The notes under the pieces were generated by a model that was not told the origin of the DNA, searched no databases, and saw only the letters and a program-made list of their open reading frames with translations. From positions 8,879,937 to 8,943,936 of the forward strand of contig OZ029929.1 in the NCBI GenBank assembly GCA_964023275.1: a stretch of 64,000 bases of DNA, written 5' to 3'. The stretch's first letter is position 1, and each line of letters opens with the position of its first letter. Shown here piece by piece: positions 62,618-64,000 of the stretch. The DNA is from Norana najaformis. Its lineage: Eukaryota > Annelida > Clitellata > Crassiclitellata > Hormogastridae. The translations under genes were made by a program, and so were the position numbers.

Positions 62618-63757
62618 CTATCCAAAGAAACACAACAGCTCCAGAACACACAGGATGGGGAATTTAAATTTACAACATCCTATATTTAAAGACTAATAAA
62701 TAATGAATTTAGTTTACATCGGGTACCTGTCGTAATTAACTTATAAAGAAGTAACTATAGTAAGGTACCTCTCACAAATTAACTCAGCTAAAGCAAATAA
62801 AAAATGAATTTAGTTTAGACTGGGTACCTGTCTTAATTAACTTATAAAGAAGTAACTATAGCAAAGTACCTCTCACAAATTAACTCTGCTAAAGCACTTT
62901 TACCAAATTAACCAGCAACAAATAAACAGCAAACTACTGAAAAATCGTTCCCAAAGCCTACGGATTGGTAGCTAAAACAATGCAATTAACCAGAACCACT
63001 TACTTTGCCGCTGTCCAGTGAACCACGACTCTCAGTTCGGTGACCTGAAGCAGAATTTAACACATCCATCAGTAGTGCAAAAATTTCCTTCCACAGACAA
63101 TCAGCAGAAGGTATTACACAAGAAAACCAGTTAGCAGGTAAAGTCAGATAAAATGATTGGTCGCTTGTTTACACCCATTTAATGACAACCAATGTCAGAG
63201 GGGTGAGCAGGATCGGTCAGCTGATGCATAAACAAAAACCAACCAACGATTAAACAATAGTGGTATCAAATTCTGAGCAAGAGGAAGGCTTAGCTGATAA
63301 AAACATAATGAAACTTGTTAGCGTACAGAATTTTACAGCCATGCCAATGCTTACTCTATATCGAGAGCTGCAACAAAAGAACATTGCGTATACATGCAGC
63401 TCGATGTCAAACCTACAAACTACAAACCATTTATGATTTAACCAACTCCACATTACAAGCAAATTTCATACTATGGGCAAACCGTGCCCAATTTATTTTA
63501 GAACTGAATCACTGAAGCTGGCGAATCTTACGTTCGGAGAAGTCGAATATTGAGCTGGAGATGGAGTTCTTTCTGTTATCACAGTCAGAAGCAGAAAGCC
63601 GATGACTATTCGCCAAGTTGTCAACGTCAACGACCCCCGAATCTTTGCTATGGCGATTGACTTCTCGCGAATGCTGGCTGCCTTGGTGATCAGTGCCACC
63701 ATGGGTTATGTGTTCCTTCCTGTTCTCGTACGACTCCAAAACCGCCATTTCATCAAT
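62456..63757 (-). CDS. 3' end of an unrecognised gene (three exons, enters from the right edge)
   Basis: Minus-strand exons 63532-63757, 63004-63044 and 62456-62617 join in frame (phases 0, 1, 0) and end in TAA. They encode 142 residues. The sequence begins IDEMAVLESYENRKEH, is rich in Ser, Asn, His and charged residues (SASDCDNRKNSISSSIFDF, HRTESRGSLDSGK) and ends GTGQKKKTTAK. It looks like a disordered C-terminal tail with no domain I know. The rest of the gene lies beyond 64000. Confidence 0.8.
62703..62890. repeat. 101-bp tandem duplication
   Basis: ATGAATTTAGTTTA starts at 62703 and 62804, and both copies continue through AACTTATAAAGAAGTAACTA. It lies in the last intron of the unrecognised gene. 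Confidence 0.9.
63004..63044 (-). CDS. Unrecognised gene, penultimate 41-bp exon
   Basis: It completes the split Arg codon and reads HRTESRGSLDSGK, with a GTAAGT donor. Phase agrees on both sides. Confidence 0.78.
63532..63757 (-). CDS. Unrecognised gene, antepenultimate exon
   Basis: The acceptor is TTATGCAG and the donor C|GTAAGA. It has 75 codons plus one base and contains KDSGVVDVDNLANSHRLS. Confidence 0.8.
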
Positions 63758-63784
63758 CTGCATAACAAACAGCAACATCACCAT

Positions 63785-63890
63785 GTACGTATGCACGCAG
63801 GTATGTACGTATGTACATACATATGTATTGATGTATGTATGTATGTATGCATCAAGATTGATGTATGTATGTATGTATGCATGCATCAAG
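63785..63890. repeat. (ATGT)n tract
   Basis: GTATGTAC and ATGTATGTATGC units, in the intron upstream of exon 63532-63757. Confidence 0.88.
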
Positions 63891-63966
63891 ACACAGTGTC
63901 TTTCAAGTACCTCTTCAAAGCACTGCACACACAGCTGTGTAACTTATCTAAACAAAAGCATTTTAA

Positions 63967-64000
63967 GGTAGTGTGAAAATCGTAATCATAATCTCGAGAT
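63967..64000 (-). mobile_element. LINE-tail repeat cut by the window edge
   Basis: AATCGTAATCATAATCTCGA is the reverse of the ATTACG-type tail seen at 24800 and 49950. Confidence 0.6.

Overview
The window is eukaryotic nuclear DNA from an animal, most likely an invertebrate. Every convincing gene is split by introns with GT-AG boundaries and matching phases. The space between exons is filled with minisatellites, very long microsatellites, tRNA-derived SINEs and decayed non-LTR (LINE) fragments. The gene set (radial spoke protein, FGF-receptor adaptor, PDZ muscle-type protein) is pan-bilaterian. The extreme tetranucleotide arrays and SINE load would suit a lophotrochozoan such as a mollusc, but that assignment is inference only. 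Almost all long unspliced ORFs here are shadows of simple repeats.

Layout. (1) About 1.9-23.2 kb, minus strand: a gene of at least 12 coding exons for a protein of more than 775 residues, with an RG-rich repeat region and four U1/matrin-type C2H2 zinc fingers. It is a predicted nuclear RNA-binding protein, and its 3' end is not resolved. Its introns hold a 3.5-kb, 79-bp minisatellite with a trimeric higher-order pattern, a MITE-like element and LINE remains. (2) 23.2-29.0 kb: no gene seen. It holds a 2-kb foldback-like element and copies of a LINE-tail repeat. (3) 29.0-37.8 kb, plus strand: a complete seven-exon RSPH1 gene (radial spoke head, MORN repeats, motile cilia). (4) 41.1-45.4 kb, minus strand: three exons of a PDLIM/Zasp-like PDZ protein, convergent with RSPH1, with no LIM domain in the window. 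It sits in a zone (40.8-48.7 kb) saturated with tetra- and dinucleotide repeats, including about 39 units of CCTG and about 64 of ACGG. (5) 45.4-56.0 kb: intergenic, with SINEs, CR1-like LINE 3' ends and microsatellites. (6) 56.0-57.9 kb, plus strand: a two-exon FRS2 gene (PTB adaptor of FGF receptors) with a GC-AG intron carrying about 83 AT dinucleotides. (7) 58-62.4 kb: intergenic, with SINE and minisatellite arrays. (8) 62.5 kb to the right edge, minus strand: the last three exons of an unrecognised gene that enters from the right.

The genes do not form a pathway; RSPH1 (cilia), FRS2 (receptor tyrosine kinase signalling), the PDZ protein (actin/Z-line scaffolding) and the zinc-finger protein (RNA) are ordinary unlinked neighbours. 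No LTR retrovirus-like element, Polinton, CRISPR array, rRNA or free-standing tRNA gene was seen.
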